From Streptomyces spiralis (GTDB lineage Bacteria > Actinomycetota > Actinomycetes > Streptomycetales > Streptomycetaceae), in contig NZ_BNBC01000012.1 in NCBI RefSeq assembly GCF_014654675.1, positions 93,877 to 157,876 on the forward strand: a DNA stretch of 64,000 nucleotides, given 5' to 3'. The stretch's first letter is position 1. Each line of letters begins with the position of its first letter. A program made the position numbers and the translations under genes. Below, piece by piece: positions 38,012 to 46,321 of this stretch. The notes beneath the pieces were generated by a model. It was not told the DNA's origin and did not search any database. It worked only from the letters and a program-made list of their open reading frames with translations.

Positions 38012-38350
38012 ATGTCGCGGTACCTGATCTCGTTCGACGACGGATCGATGACCTTCCCCGAGGAGGACTTCCCGGCGGTCGCCGAGGCATCCCACCGGGT
38101 GGTCCAGGAGGCCAAGGACGCAGGTGTCTGGATCTTCGGCGCCGGAGTGGAACGTCAGCAGGCGAGCATCGTGGCCACCGACGGCACGGTCACGGACGGA
38201 CCGTTCCCCGAGACCAAGGCGGTCGTCGGCGGTTTCTCGATCATCGAGGTCCCGTCGCGCGAGGACGCGCTGATGTGGGCCGCGAAGATCGCCGGGGCGT
38301 GCCGGTGCGCACAGGAGGTGCGCGAGATCATGTACGACCCGGAAAGCTGA
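38012..38350 (+). CDS. YCII-related (DGPF domain) protein
   Basis: This 112-residue small soluble protein begins MSRYLISFDDGSMTFPEEDF. The family-naming motif is present: TDGPFPETKAVVGGFSIIEV, followed by SREDALMWAAKIAGACR. Proteins of this family have a dimeric ferredoxin-like fold and often accompany ECF sigma factors, but none is nearby. AAGGAGG lies upstream of the ATG. It is intact although flanked by two tRNA fragments, so it may have been carried in as cargo. Function is unknown. Confidence 0.88.
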   Translation: MSRYLISFDDGSMTFPEEDFPAVAEASHRVVQEAKDAGVWIFGAGVERQQASIVATDGTVTDGPFPETKAVVGGFSIIEVPSREDALMWAAKIAGACRCAQEVREIMYDPES

Positions 38351-38753
38351 GCCACCGATCCGAGGAGCCCTCAACCGAGGAGCCGGACCCGCTCGGTGAT
38401 GAACCGTCAGGTCGAATGACCTCGATGACCTGCTCGCCCGTAGTTCGCATCGAGAGGTCCGGGGCAGGTTCCCTGGCTCGTGCCACTCCCGTGCCGGAAC
38501 GGACGGGGACTCACGGGGAACCAGGGTCCGCAGGGGTGAGTTCCACCGGACTGTGTCCAAGGCAGGGAAACCGGACGTCAGGTCCAGGATCGGCCAACCT
38601 CGCTCCCAAGGCGGGTGTCACAGGGTCGAATCCTGCCGGGGGCACCGGACGAAGGGGCGGCTCAGGAGGGGCTTCCTCCGGGGCTGACCCCTTGTCGTCG
38701 GTCACACTCGCAGTCCGGGCGGGAGCGTGTACGAGCTACTCGGCGCAGCTTTC
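38351..38753. other. Gene-free remnant segment with a tRNA-Arg fragment
   Basis: This 403-bp stretch holds a third GGGGAACCAGGG motif (38515-38526) and, 75 bases on, a tRNA-Arg 3' fragment. No open frame looks coding. It is the right edge of the decayed segment. Confidence 0.55.
38601..38646 (+). pseudogene. tRNA-Arg-like 3'-half fragment, probable attachment-site remnant
   Basis: The sequence CTCCCAAGGCGGGTGTC resembles an anticodon loop and stem plus variable loop; ACAGGGTCGAATCCTG is a T arm with G for the invariant first T of the loop; CGGGGGCACC is an acceptor 3' end. It resembles the 3' half of an actinobacterial tRNA-Arg (CCT-type). No matching 5' half (GCCCCCG...) is present upstream. 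The T-loop change shows it is decayed. Confidence 0.65.
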
Positions 38754-39164
38754 CTAGGTTCTGCGGCGCAGGCTTCGCACGAAGAGCGGCACTGACAGCA
38801 GGAGCAGGGCTCCCTCGACGGCCAGGCTGACCAGCCCGAGCGGTTCCGTCCAATTGCCGATGTCGTCGCTGTAGTCGGGAAGTCCCGTCCCCCTGGAGAA
38901 GATGTAGCCCAGCAGGGGGCCGATGGCGACCCCCGCTGCCAGCAGCCATCCCAGTCTGACGAGACCGATGAGGAGCAGCACGGCGGCGACCACGGCCGCG
39001 ATCTCCAGGACGTGGTAGGCGACGCCGACATAGTAGGGGTCTCTCGTCGCCGTGATGCCGCCTTGGTCCACGACATGGATGGCGGCCACCACGAGACACA
39101 GCAGAGCTCCCGCCCACCTGGCCACCCAGGTGGCCTCCGGCGCCATCGCCGTGTGGTGTGACAT
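38754..39164 (-). CDS. Four-helix membrane protein, unknown function
   Basis: This 136-residue protein has four hydrophobic segments: WAGALLCLVVAAIHVVDQGG, VLEIAAVVAAVLLLIGLVRL, WLLAAGVAIGPLLGYIFSRG and LVSLAVEGALLLLSVPLFVR. The ATG at 39164 is preceded by GAAGG on the minus strand. I do not recognise a named family; similar small helical proteins are frequent in streptomycetes. It lies at the right edge of the variable segment. Confidence 0.75.
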   Translation of the reverse strand: MSHHTAMAPEATWVARWAGALLCLVVAAIHVVDQGGITATRDPYYVGVAYHVLEIAAVVAAVLLLIGLVRLGWLLAAGVAIGPLLGYIFSRGTGLPDYSDDIGNWTEPLGLVSLAVEGALLLLSVPLFVRSLRRRT

Positions 39165-39615
39165 GCGGAGACACCTTCTCTCACCTTCGGCAGTGCGTTC
39201 CGCCGTGCCGCGATCCCATTTGCCCGGTCGGCTCCCGGAAGAGGCAGCGCGCCGCACCTGTGTCAGGTCCCAGCCTCAGCGGACGGCTGTCCGCCGTCGC
39301 CTTCGACAGTGCAGACGAGTGACACGGAAGAGGCGCCGTCTCCATGCCCGGCCCAGGCGTCCATGGCGTTCAGACGTCGCGGGCCTGGTCGGCAGAGCAC
39401 CGTTGTCGCGTAAGGGCTCCGGCTCCGACACCACCCGCTGAGCCGCCGGTGACGGAGGCCCCGGGCGCCCTGCGGCAGCGCGGCGGCGCTCCGTTCCTGG
39501 GCCGTCTCCGGGCCGTCCGAGGCCGCTCAGCGGCGACCGGTGACGACTGCTGACGACAGTCGTAGGAAGCGACAGCCCCAGGTCACCCAAGTGGATCTGC
39601 GACACTGGTACCACC
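39165..39615. other. Intergenic region upstream of rlmN, no gene seen
   Basis: This 451-bp region lies between divergent genes. It must contain the rlmN promoter and that of the membrane protein. I see no strong hairpin, repeat or consensus promoter; frames crossing it have no family sequence. Confidence 0.5.
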
Positions 39616-40722
39616 ATGCCCAAGCCCGGAGAACTCACTTTCGTCGCCCCGCGCGGAGCCAAGAAGCCGCCGCGGCACCTTGCCGATCTCTCGCCTGCCG
39701 AGCGCAAGGAGGCCGTGGCCGCGATCGGTGAGAAGCCGTTTCGTGCCAAGCAGCTCTCGCAGCACTACTTCGCGCGGTACGCGCACGACCCGGAGCAGTG
39801 GACCGACATCCCGGCCGGATCCCGCGTCAAGCTGCAGGAGGCGCTGCTTCCCGAGCTGATGACGGTCGTGCGGCATCTGTCGACCGACCAGGGGACCACT
39901 CGCAAGACGCTGTGGCGGCTGTTCGACGGCACGCTCGTGGAGTCGGTGCTGATGCGCTACCCGGACCGGGTGACCATGTGCATCAGCTCGCAGGCCGGGT
40001 GCGGGATGAACTGCCCGTTCTGTGCCACCGGGCAGGCCGGGCTCGACCGGAACCTGTCGACCGCCGAGATCGTGCACCAGATCATCGACGGGATGCGGGC
40101 TCTGCGGGACGGCGAGGTGCCCGGGGGGCCGGCGCGGCTGTCCAACATCGTCTTCATGGGCATGGGCGAGCCGCTCGCCAACTACAACCGGGTGATCCGT
40201 GCCATCCGTGCGCTGACCGACCCCGAGCCGGACGGGCTGGGGCTCTCCCAGCGCGGGATCACCGTCTCCACGGTGGGCCTGGTCCCGGCGATCCACCGGT
40301 TCGCCGACGAGGGCCTCAAGTGCCGGCTCGCCATCTCCCTGCACGCTCCCGACGACGAGCTGCGCGACACCCTCGTCCCCGTGAACACGCGGTGGAAGGT
40401 GCGTGAGGTGCTGGACGCCGGCTTCGAGTACAGCGCGAAGTCCGGGCGCCGGCTGTCCATCGAGTACGCGCTGATCCGGGACATCAACGACCAGGCCTGG
40501 CGCGGCGACCGGCTCGGCCGCCTCCTCAAGGGCAAGCCGGTGCACGTCAACCTGATCCCGCTCAACCCGACCCCCGGATCCAAGTGGACCGCTTCACGCC
40601 CCGAGGACGAGAAGGCGTTCGTCGAGGCGATCGCGGCGCACGGGGTGCCGGTGACCGTCCGGGACACCCGCGGTCAGGAGATCGACGGGGCGTGTGGACA
40701 GCTGGCGGCCACCGAGAGGTAG
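39616..40722 (+). CDS. rlmN: Dual-specificity 23S rRNA/tRNA adenine C2-methyltransferase RlmN
   Basis: RlmN (368 aa) is a radical SAM enzyme methylating A2503 of 23S rRNA and A37 of some tRNAs. The iron-sulfur motif CGMNCPFC provides Cys129, Cys133 and Cys136. [17 protein letters not shown] and [19 protein letters not shown] follow. The mechanistic C-terminal cysteine lies in [13 protein letters not shown]. The N-terminal domain includes [18 protein letters not shown]. It marks the return to core chromosome after the variable segment. Confidence 0.97.
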   Translation: MPKPGELTFVAPRGAKKPPRHLADLSPAERKEAVAAIGEKPFRAKQLSQHYFARYAHDPEQWTDIPAGSRVKLQEALLPELMTVVRHLSTDQGTTRKTLWRLFDGTLVESVLMRYPDRVTMCISSQAGCGMNCPFCATGQAGLDRNLSTAEIVHQIIDGMRALRDGEVPGGPARLSNIVFMGMGEPLANYNRVIRAIRALTDPEPDGLGLSQRGITVSTVGLVPAIHRFADEGLKCRLAISLHAPDDELRDTLVPVNTRWKVREVLDAGFEYSAKSGRRLSIEYALIRDINDQAWRGDRLGRLLKGKPVHVNLIPLNPTPGSKWTASRPEDEKAFVEAIAAHGVPVTVRDTRGQEIDGACGQLAATER

Positions 40723-40793
40723 CCGGACGGTGGCCGGTCGACGGCCGCGTGGAGGCCGGGCGGTAGTCTGTGACCGTCCATATCTTCATATTC

Positions 40794-40880
40794 CGACAGG
40801 GGAGCGCCACAGCGCTGAGAGTGCGGCACCGGCCGCAGACCCTCTGAACCTTGCCCAGGTCATTCTGGGTAGGAAGTTCG
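40794..40880 (+). ncRNA. TPP (thiamine pyrophosphate) riboswitch
   Basis: The conserved thi-box elements are in order: AGGGGAGC, GCTGAGAGTGCGGC, GACCCTCTGAACCTT and CCAGGTCATTCTGGGTAGGA. This is a clear TPP aptamer about 100 bases upstream of the thiamine importer genes. TPP binding should switch off the downstream operon. Confidence 0.95.
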
Positions 40881-40900
40881 GTCATCACTCGAGCTGTTGC

Positions 40901-40937
40901 GCCCTGCCCGGGCATCCTCGCGGATCCCGGGCAGGGC
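40901..40937 (+). terminator. Hairpin between the TPP aptamer and thiB (expression platform)
   Basis: A perfect 12-bp stem (40901-40912 with 40926-40937) with a 13-base loop lies between the aptamer and the thiB ribosome site (CAGGAGG), followed by a mixed T-rich tract. It may be the riboswitch-controlled terminator, or control translation. I could not define a competing antiterminator. Confidence 0.6.
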
Positions 40938-40974
40938 CGCGTCTCTTCCTGGCCAACCCCCAGGAGGAAAACCA

Positions 40975-42057
40975 GTGCACAACAAGACGTTCGTCGCCGT
41001 GGCGGTCGGACTCGGCCTCGTCACGCTGTCCGCGTGCGGGTCGACCGACGGCAAGGGGACGTCCGAGGCCGCGGACTCCAAGACCGTGACCCTCGTCAGC
41101 CACGACTCGTGGGCCGTCTCCAAGAACGTGCTCCAGGACTTCGAGAAGAGCTCCGGCTACACCGTCAAGGTCCTCAAGGACGGCGACGCCGGCCAGGCCG
41201 TCAACAAGGCCATCCTCACCAAGGACAACCCGCAGGGCGACGTCTTCTTCGGCGTCGACAACACGCTGCTCTCCCGCGCCCTGGACAACGGCCTGTTCCA
41301 GCCGTACCAGCCGAAGGGCTCGGACCTGGTGCTGCCCGAGTACCGGGTCGACGAGGCCAAGCACCGGGTCACGCCGATCGACTCCGGCGACATCTGCGTC
41401 AACTACGACAAGAAGTACTTCGCCGATCACAAGCTGACCCCGCCGGCCTCCTTCGACGACCTCGTCAAGCCGCAGTACAAGAACCTGCTCGTCACCGAGA
41501 ACGCCGCCACCTCCTCGCCCGGCCTCGGCTTCCTGCTCGGCAGCGCCGCCAAGTACGGTGACGACGGCTGGCAGGACTACTGGAAGAAGCTCAAGGCCAA
41601 CGGCGTCAAGGTCGTCGACGGCTGGGAGCAGGCCTACAACCAGGAGTTCTCCGGATCCGCCGGCGGAAAGAAGGCCAAGGGCGACCGGCCGCTCGTCGTC
41701 TCCTACGCCTCCTCGCCGCCCGCCGAGGTCGTCTACGCCGACCCGAAGCCGAAGACCGCGCCGACCGGGGTGGCGTACGGCACCTGCTTCCGGCAGATCG
41801 AGTACGCGGGACTGCTCGACAACGCCCGGAACACCAAGGGCGGCAAGGCGTTCCTCGACTTCCTGCTCACCAAGCAGTTCCAGGACGACATGCCGCTGAA
41901 CATGTTCGTCTACCCGGTCCGCGAGGCCGCCCAGGTGCCGCCGGAGTTCACGGAGTACGGCCCCCAGGCCAAGCACCCCGAGACCATGGCCCCCGACAGG
42001 ATCGCCGCCAACCGTGACCAGTGGGTCAAGTCGTGGACCTCGCTCGTCCTGAAGTAG
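40975..42057 (+). CDS. thiB: Thiamine ABC transporter substrate-binding lipoprotein
   Basis: This 360-residue lipoprotein binds thiamine (or its phosphates) outside the membrane. The N-terminus HNKTFVAVAVGLGLVTLSAC has a lipobox with Cys21. The mature part matches the ThiB type: VTLVSHDSWAVSKNVLQDFE, GDVFFGVDNTLLSRALDNGL and SPGLGFLLGSAAKYGDDGWQ. AGGAGG precedes the GTG. The TPP riboswitch upstream supports the substrate. The gene overlaps thiP. Confidence 0.95.
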   Translation: MHNKTFVAVAVGLGLVTLSACGSTDGKGTSEAADSKTVTLVSHDSWAVSKNVLQDFEKSSGYTVKVLKDGDAGQAVNKAILTKDNPQGDVFFGVDNTLLSRALDNGLFQPYQPKGSDLVLPEYRVDEAKHRVTPIDSGDICVNYDKKYFADHKLTPPASFDDLVKPQYKNLLVTENAATSSPGLGFLLGSAAKYGDDGWQDYWKKLKANGVKVVDGWEQAYNQEFSGSAGGKKAKGDRPLVVSYASSPPAEVVYADPKPKTAPTGVAYGTCFRQIEYAGLLDNARNTKGGKAFLDFLLTKQFQDDMPLNMFVYPVREAAQVPPEFTEYGPQAKHPETMAPDRIAANRDQWVKSWTSLVLK

Positions 42058-43715
42058 CCGGCGGCGAGGACCGTACGGGCAGCCGTAAGGGGAACGCGGC
42101 GCGGCTCGGCCTGATGGCCGTGCCCGTCGCGTTCTTCGCGGTGTTCTTCGCCTACCCCGTCGCCGCGATCGTCCGGCGCGGTCTGAAGGACGACGGGGCC
42201 TGGCACGTCGGGCGGATCGCGGACGTGCTCGGGCAGTCCGACATCCGGCACGTGCTGTGGTTCACCACCTGGCAGGCGCTCGCCTCCACCGCGCTCACCC
42301 TGCTGGTCGCGCTGCCCGGCGCGTATGTCCTCGCCCGCTTCGACTTCCCCGGCCGCCAGGTCCTGCGGGCCGTGGTCACCGTGCCGTTCGTGCTGCCCAC
42401 CGTCGTCGTCGGCACCGCCTTCCTCGCCCTGGTCGGGCGCGGGGGACTGCTCGACGAGCTGTGGGGCCTGCGGCTGGACACCACGGTGTGGGCGATCCTG
42501 CTGGCCCACGTCTTCTTCAACTACGCGGTCGTCGTACGGACGGTGGGCGGGCTGTGGTCCCAGCTCGACCCCCGGCAGGAGGAGGCCGCCCGGATGCTGG
42601 GCGCCTCGCCGCTGACGGCCTGGCGCAAGGTCACCCTGCCCGCCCTGGCCCCGGCCCTCGCCGCCGCCGCGCTCATGGTCTTCCTGTTCACCTTCACCTC
42701 CTTCGGCGTGGTGCAGATCCTCGGCGGCCCCACCTTCTCCACCCTCGAGGTGGAGATCTACCGGCAGACCTCCGAGATCTTCGACCTGTCCACCGCGGCC
42801 GTGCTGACGATCGTCCAGTTCCTGGCGGTGGGCGCGATCCTGGCCGTGCACGCGTGGACCGTACGGCGCCGGGAGACCGCGCTGAAGCTGGTGGACGCCT
42901 CCCTCACGGCCCGCCGCCCGCGCGGCGCGGGCCAGTGGGCGCTGCTGGCCGCCGTCCTCGCCACGATCGCCCTGCTCCTGCTGCTGCCGCTCGCCGTGCT
43001 GGTGCAGCGCTCGCTCACCGCGCCCGGCTTCGGCTACTACCGGGCGCTGACCGACGCCGACGGCGGCACCTTCCTGGTCGCGCCGATCCACGCCATCGGC
43101 GCCTCCCTGTCCTACGCCGCCGCCGCGACCGCCGTCGCCGTGGTCGTGGGCGGCCTCGCCGCGGCCGCGCTCGCCCGCCGTGACTCCGGCCGGATCGTGC
43201 GCGGCTTCGACGCGCTGCTGATGCTGCCGCTCGGGGTGTCCGCCGTGACGGTCGGCTTCGGCTTCCTGATCGCGCTGGACGAGCCGCCGCTCGACCTCAG
43301 GCAGTCCTGGATGCTGGTCCCGCTCGCCCAGGCCCTGGTCGGCGTGCCCTTCGTGGTGCGGACCATGCTGCCGGTGCTGCGCGCGGTGGACGTACGGCTG
43401 CGGGAGGCGGCGGCCGTGCTCGGGGCGTCGCCGTGGCGGGTGTGGCGGGAGGTCGATCTGCCGATGGTGCGGCGGGCGCTGCTGGTCGCCGCCGGGTTCG
43501 CCTTCGCGGTGTCGCTGGGGGAGTTCGGGGCGACCGTGTTCATCGCCCGGCCCGACAACCCGACCCTGCCGGTCGCCGTGGCTCGGCTGCTGTCACGTCC
43601 GGGCGACCTCAACTACGGGCAGGCCATGGCCCTGTCGACGATTCTCATGGTGGTGTGCGCGGTGGCGCTGCTCGTCCTCGAACGGCTGCGCACCGACCGG
43701 AGCGGGGAGTTCTAG
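42021..43715 (+). CDS. thiP: Thiamine ABC transporter permease (two fused permease domains)
   Basis: This 564-residue protein has about twelve membrane helices in two binding-protein-dependent permease halves. Each half has an EAA loop for the ATPase: EEAARMLGASPLTAWRKVTL in the first and REAAAVLGASPWRVWREVDL in the second. The fused architecture is that of ThiP. Translation may start at GTG 42021 or 42033, both inside the thiB end; ATG 42114 is an unlikely shorter alternative. Confidence 0.94.
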   Translation: MGQVVDLARPEVAGGEDRTGSRKGNAARLGLMAVPVAFFAVFFAYPVAAIVRRGLKDDGAWHVGRIADVLGQSDIRHVLWFTTWQALASTALTLLVALPGAYVLARFDFPGRQVLRAVVTVPFVLPTVVVGTAFLALVGRGGLLDELWGLRLDTTVWAILLAHVFFNYAVVVRTVGGLWSQLDPRQEEAARMLGASPLTAWRKVTLPALAPALAAAALMVFLFTFTSFGVVQILGGPTFSTLEVEIYRQTSEIFDLSTAAVLTIVQFLAVGAILAVHAWTVRRRETALKLVDASLTARRPRGAGQWALLAAVLATIALLLLLPLAVLVQRSLTAPGFGYYRALTDADGGTFLVAPIHAIGASLSYAAAATAVAVVVGGLAAAALARRDSGRIVRGFDALLMLPLGVSAVTVGFGFLIALDEPPLDLRQSWMLVPLAQALVGVPFVVRTMLPVLRAVDVRLREAAAVLGASPWRVWREVDLPMVRRALLVAAGFAFAVSLGEFGATVFIARPDNPTLPVAVARLLSRPGDLNYGQAMALSTILMVVCAVALLVLERLRTDRSGEF

Positions 43716-44735
43716 ATGCTGCTGGGCCTTCAGGCCGCGACCGTCCGCTTCGGCGGGCGGGCCGCGCTCGATGCCGTCGATCTCGCGGTCGCCGAGCACG
43801 AGATCGTGTGTGTGCTCGGACCCAGCGGCAGCGGCAAGTCGACGCTGCTGCGGGCGGTGGCCGGACTCCAGCCGCTGGACTCCGGGCGGGTGCTGCTCGA
43901 CGGGCGGGACCAGTCGGGGGTGCCGGCGCACCGGCGCGAGGTCGGCCTGATGTTCCAGGACCACCAGCTCTTCCCGCAGCGGGACGTGGCCGGGAACGTC
44001 GGCTTCGGACTGCGGATGCGCGGCGCGTCGAAGGGTGAACGGGCCGCCAGGGTGGGGGAGTTGCTGGACCTGGTCGGGCTGCCGGGGGCCGGTGCCCGGG
44101 CCGTGGCCGCGCTCTCCGGCGGTGAGCAGCAGCGGGTGGCCCTCGCCCGCGCCCTCGCGCCCCGGCCCCGGCTGCTGATGCTCGACGAACCCCTCGGCCA
44201 GCTCGACCGCTCGCTGCGCGAACGCCTTGTCGTCGAACTGCGGGAGCTGTTCGGGAGGTTGGGCACCACCGTGCTGGCCGTCACCCACGACCAGGGCGAG
44301 GCGTTCGCGCTCGCCGACCGGGTGGTGGTGATGCGGGAGGGCCGGATCGCCCAGTCCGGTACGCCCCTTGAGGTGTGGCAGCGGCCGGCGGACGCCTTCG
44401 TGGCCCGCTTCCTCGGCTTCGAGAACGTCGTCGAGGCGAGGGTCGAGGGAGAGGCGGCGGTCACCCCGTGGGGCAAGGTGCCGGTGCCCGAGGACGCCCC
44501 GCAGGGCGCCCGCAGCCTCGTCGTACGGCCCGCCGGTGTCCGTCTGGTCCCCACCGACGAGGGCCTGCGCTGCCGGGTCGCCGCCCGTACCTTCCAGGGC
44601 ACCCACGTCGCCGTCCACCTCCAGCCGCAGGACGCGCCCCGCCTGGAGGCGGCCTGCCCGCTGCGATCGGCACCGGAGGTCGGGGACGAGGTCGGGGTGG
44701 AGTTCGACCCGGCGGACGTCGTGGTGCTCGGCTGA
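43716..44735 (+). CDS. thiQ: Thiamine ABC transporter ATP-binding protein
   Basis: This 339-residue ATPase powers the thiamine importer. It has Walker A GPSGSGKST, a Q-loop in LMFQDHQLFPQRDVAGN, signature LSGGEQQRVALARAL, Walker B LLMLDEPLGQLD and the H-loop VTHDQGEA. It is longer than E. coli ThiQ (232 aa) because of a C-terminal TOBE-like domain from about residue 240. The ATG directly follows the thiP stop. Confidence 0.92.
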   Translation: MLLGLQAATVRFGGRAALDAVDLAVAEHEIVCVLGPSGSGKSTLLRAVAGLQPLDSGRVLLDGRDQSGVPAHRREVGLMFQDHQLFPQRDVAGNVGFGLRMRGASKGERAARVGELLDLVGLPGAGARAVAALSGGEQQRVALARALAPRPRLLMLDEPLGQLDRSLRERLVVELRELFGRLGTTVLAVTHDQGEAFALADRVVVMREGRIAQSGTPLEVWQRPADAFVARFLGFENVVEARVEGEAAVTPWGKVPVPEDAPQGARSLVVRPAGVRLVPTDEGLRCRVAARTFQGTHVAVHLQPQDAPRLEAACPLRSAPEVGDEVGVEFDPADVVVLG

Positions 44736-44756
44736 TCACGCGGCCGGCGTGAAAGC

Positions 44757-44794
44757 CGTGTGGCCCGCCCCCGGTTTCGGGGACGGGCCACACG
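44757..44794 (+). terminator. Terminator of the thiBPQ operon
   Basis: A 17-bp stem with one mismatch (44757-44773 with 44778-44794) and a 4-base loop lies 22 bases after the thiQ stop. Confidence 0.85.
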
Positions 44795-44833
44795 GGCGGC
44801 GTACGGAGGCGTACGGCGTACGGAGGCGCGTCG

Positions 44834-45550
44834 TCAGCGACCGTTGCTCGCGCCACGGCGGCGCAGGCCGAAGAAGACCGCGCCTCCGCCGACGACGACC
44901 AGGGCGGCCGCGATGCCGGCGATCAGGCCGGTGTTGGAGTTCGCACCGGTCTCGGCGAGGTTGGAGTCACCGGCGGCGGGCGAGGGAGCGTTGCTCACGG
45001 TGCCCGCGGGAGCGGTGCTGCTCTGCGACTCGGACGGAGCCGGAGTCGCAGAGCCGGGGGTCGACGGCGTCGCCGACGACGCCGATGCGGACGGGGTCGG
45101 GGTGGCCGGCTTCGACGGGGTGGCCGGTGCGCTCGGCGTGGCCGGCGCACAGGCCGTGGACGGGGTGGTCAGGTTGGGGCTGATGTCGTTGTCGACCTTG
45201 GTGCCTCGGGCCTGGACGTGGATGCGGTAGACGGCGTTCGGCTGCCAGTCCTCGGCGAAGGTGACGGTGGTGCCCTGGGCGGAGCCCTTGACCTCCTGGG
45301 TGCCGACCTTCCTCGCGTCGGCGCCGTTGTTCTCCAGGAACACGGAGACAACGGCCGGGGTACCGGACCCGTCCTTGTCGGTGACGACGATGACGCCCTT
45401 GCCGCCGGCGCACGTGGCTTCGGCGGAGAACTCGCTGATGTTGCACGCGAGCGCGTTGCCTGCGACGCCGAGCGCGAGTGCGGCGGCTGAGGCGGCGACG
45501 CCCAGGATGCGCACGGAACGTGCGGTGCGGCGGGACAGTGATATGGACAA
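44834..45550 (-). CDS. Sortase-anchored surface protein (LAXTG substrate)
   Basis: This 238-residue exported protein has a signal peptide ([20 protein letters not shown]... ALA), a compact domain of about 110 residues with two cysteines ([20 protein letters not shown]), a Ser/Thr/Pro/Ala-rich spacer, and a cell-wall sorting signal: LAETG, a hydrophobic helix ([20 protein letters not shown]) and RRRG. LAXTG is the class E sortase motif in streptomycetes. Binding partner and function are unknown. A near-consensus promoter lies about 100 bases upstream. Confidence 0.9.
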   Translation of the reverse strand: MSISLSRRTARSVRILGVAASAAALALGVAGNALACNISEFSAEATCAGGKGVIVVTDKDGSGTPAVVSVFLENNGADARKVGTQEVKGSAQGTTVTFAEDWQPNAVYRIHVQARGTKVDNDISPNLTTPSTACAPATPSAPATPSKPATPTPSASASSATPSTPGSATPAPSESQSSTAPAGTVSNAPSPAAGDSNLAETGANSNTGLIAGIAAALVVVGGGAVFFGLRRRGASNGR

Positions 45551-45653
45551 GATGGCCTTGGCCCTTCACGGGATGCGCAATTGCGGGGGGTGAAGGGGGC
45601 GTTGGGGCGACCACGGAGGACGCGGCTGCCCCGGCACCCCCAGGAGGCTCAGG

Positions 45654-45681
45654 TCTATAAGCGCTCCGTCAGAACTGTCAA
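45654..45681 (-). promoter_or_regulatory. Near-consensus vegetative promoter of the sortase-substrate gene
   Basis: On the minus strand TTGACA (45681-45676) and TATAGA (45659-45654) are 16 bp apart. Transcription would start near 45647, leaving a leader of about 97 bases. This is the strongest housekeeping-type promoter I see in the window. Confidence 0.75.
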
Positions 45682-45773
45682 CGCATATGCCCCGCAAGGG
45701 CGTTGGCTTTGCCGTTTTATTAACCGCGCAGACGTTTGAACGTCCTGGGCGGCCCCGTGTCCCGCCGTCTCGC

Positions 45774-46181
45774 TCAGCCCTGCACCGCCGCCGGGTCCAT
45801 CCACATGACCTCCCAGGTGTGCCCGTCGAGGTCGTCGAATGCGCGGCCGTACATGTAGCCGTGGTCCTGGGTCTCGCCGCTCACGGTGCCACCGGCGGCG
45901 AGGGCCTTCTCGACCAGCTCGTCGACCTTCTCGCGGCTCTCGGCACTCAGACAGATCAGCACCTCGCTGGTCTTCCTGGCGTCCGCGATCTCCTTCTTGG
46001 TGAAGTCGGCGTAGCGCTGCTTGCTGAGCAGCATCGCGATGATCGTGTCGCTGATGACGACGCACGAGCAGTCGTCGGTGGAGAACTGCGGGTTGATCGT
46101 GTAGCCGAGCTCGGTGAAGAACTTCCGGGACGCGGCCACGTCGTCGGTCGCCAGGTTCACGAAGATCATCTGCTGGTACAT
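45774..46181 (-). CDS. VOC family (glyoxalase/bleomycin-resistance-like) protein
   Basis: This 135-residue protein has two beta-alpha-beta-beta-beta halves: MIFVNLATDDVAASRKFFTE, LGYTINPQFSTDDCSCVVIS, then VEKALAAGGTVSGETQDHGY and AFDDLDGHTWEVMWMDP. The last stretch carries a conserved histidine and glutamate metal-site pattern. It resembles PhnB/YqcK-like members more than true glyoxalase I. No partner gene suggests a substrate. Confidence 0.88.
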   Translation of the reverse strand: MYQQMIFVNLATDDVAASRKFFTELGYTINPQFSTDDCSCVVISDTIIAMLLSKQRYADFTKKEIADARKTSEVLICLSAESREKVDELVEKALAAGGTVSGETQDHGYMYGRAFDDLDGHTWEVMWMDPAAVQG

Positions 46182-46321
46182 GGTGGGTCTCTCCCGTCGG
46201 TGTGCACGTGCACGTCGTTCGTGCCGCTCGGTGGGGTAGACCGGGCCTCGGCGCGGAACTCATCGTCGGCGCGGAACTTTTTTTCGTCCGCGTTCCCGCG
46301 TTCCTCGCGTTCCCGCGTTCG

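Noticed and set aside
38601-38646. Complete tRNA-Arg gene
   Set aside because: The T loop lacks its invariant first T and no acceptor 5' strand or D arm lies upstream.
45731-45744. GACGTTTGAACGTC as a terminator of the VOC gene
   Set aside because: The stem is only 6 bp with a 2-base loop, so it is too short to call.
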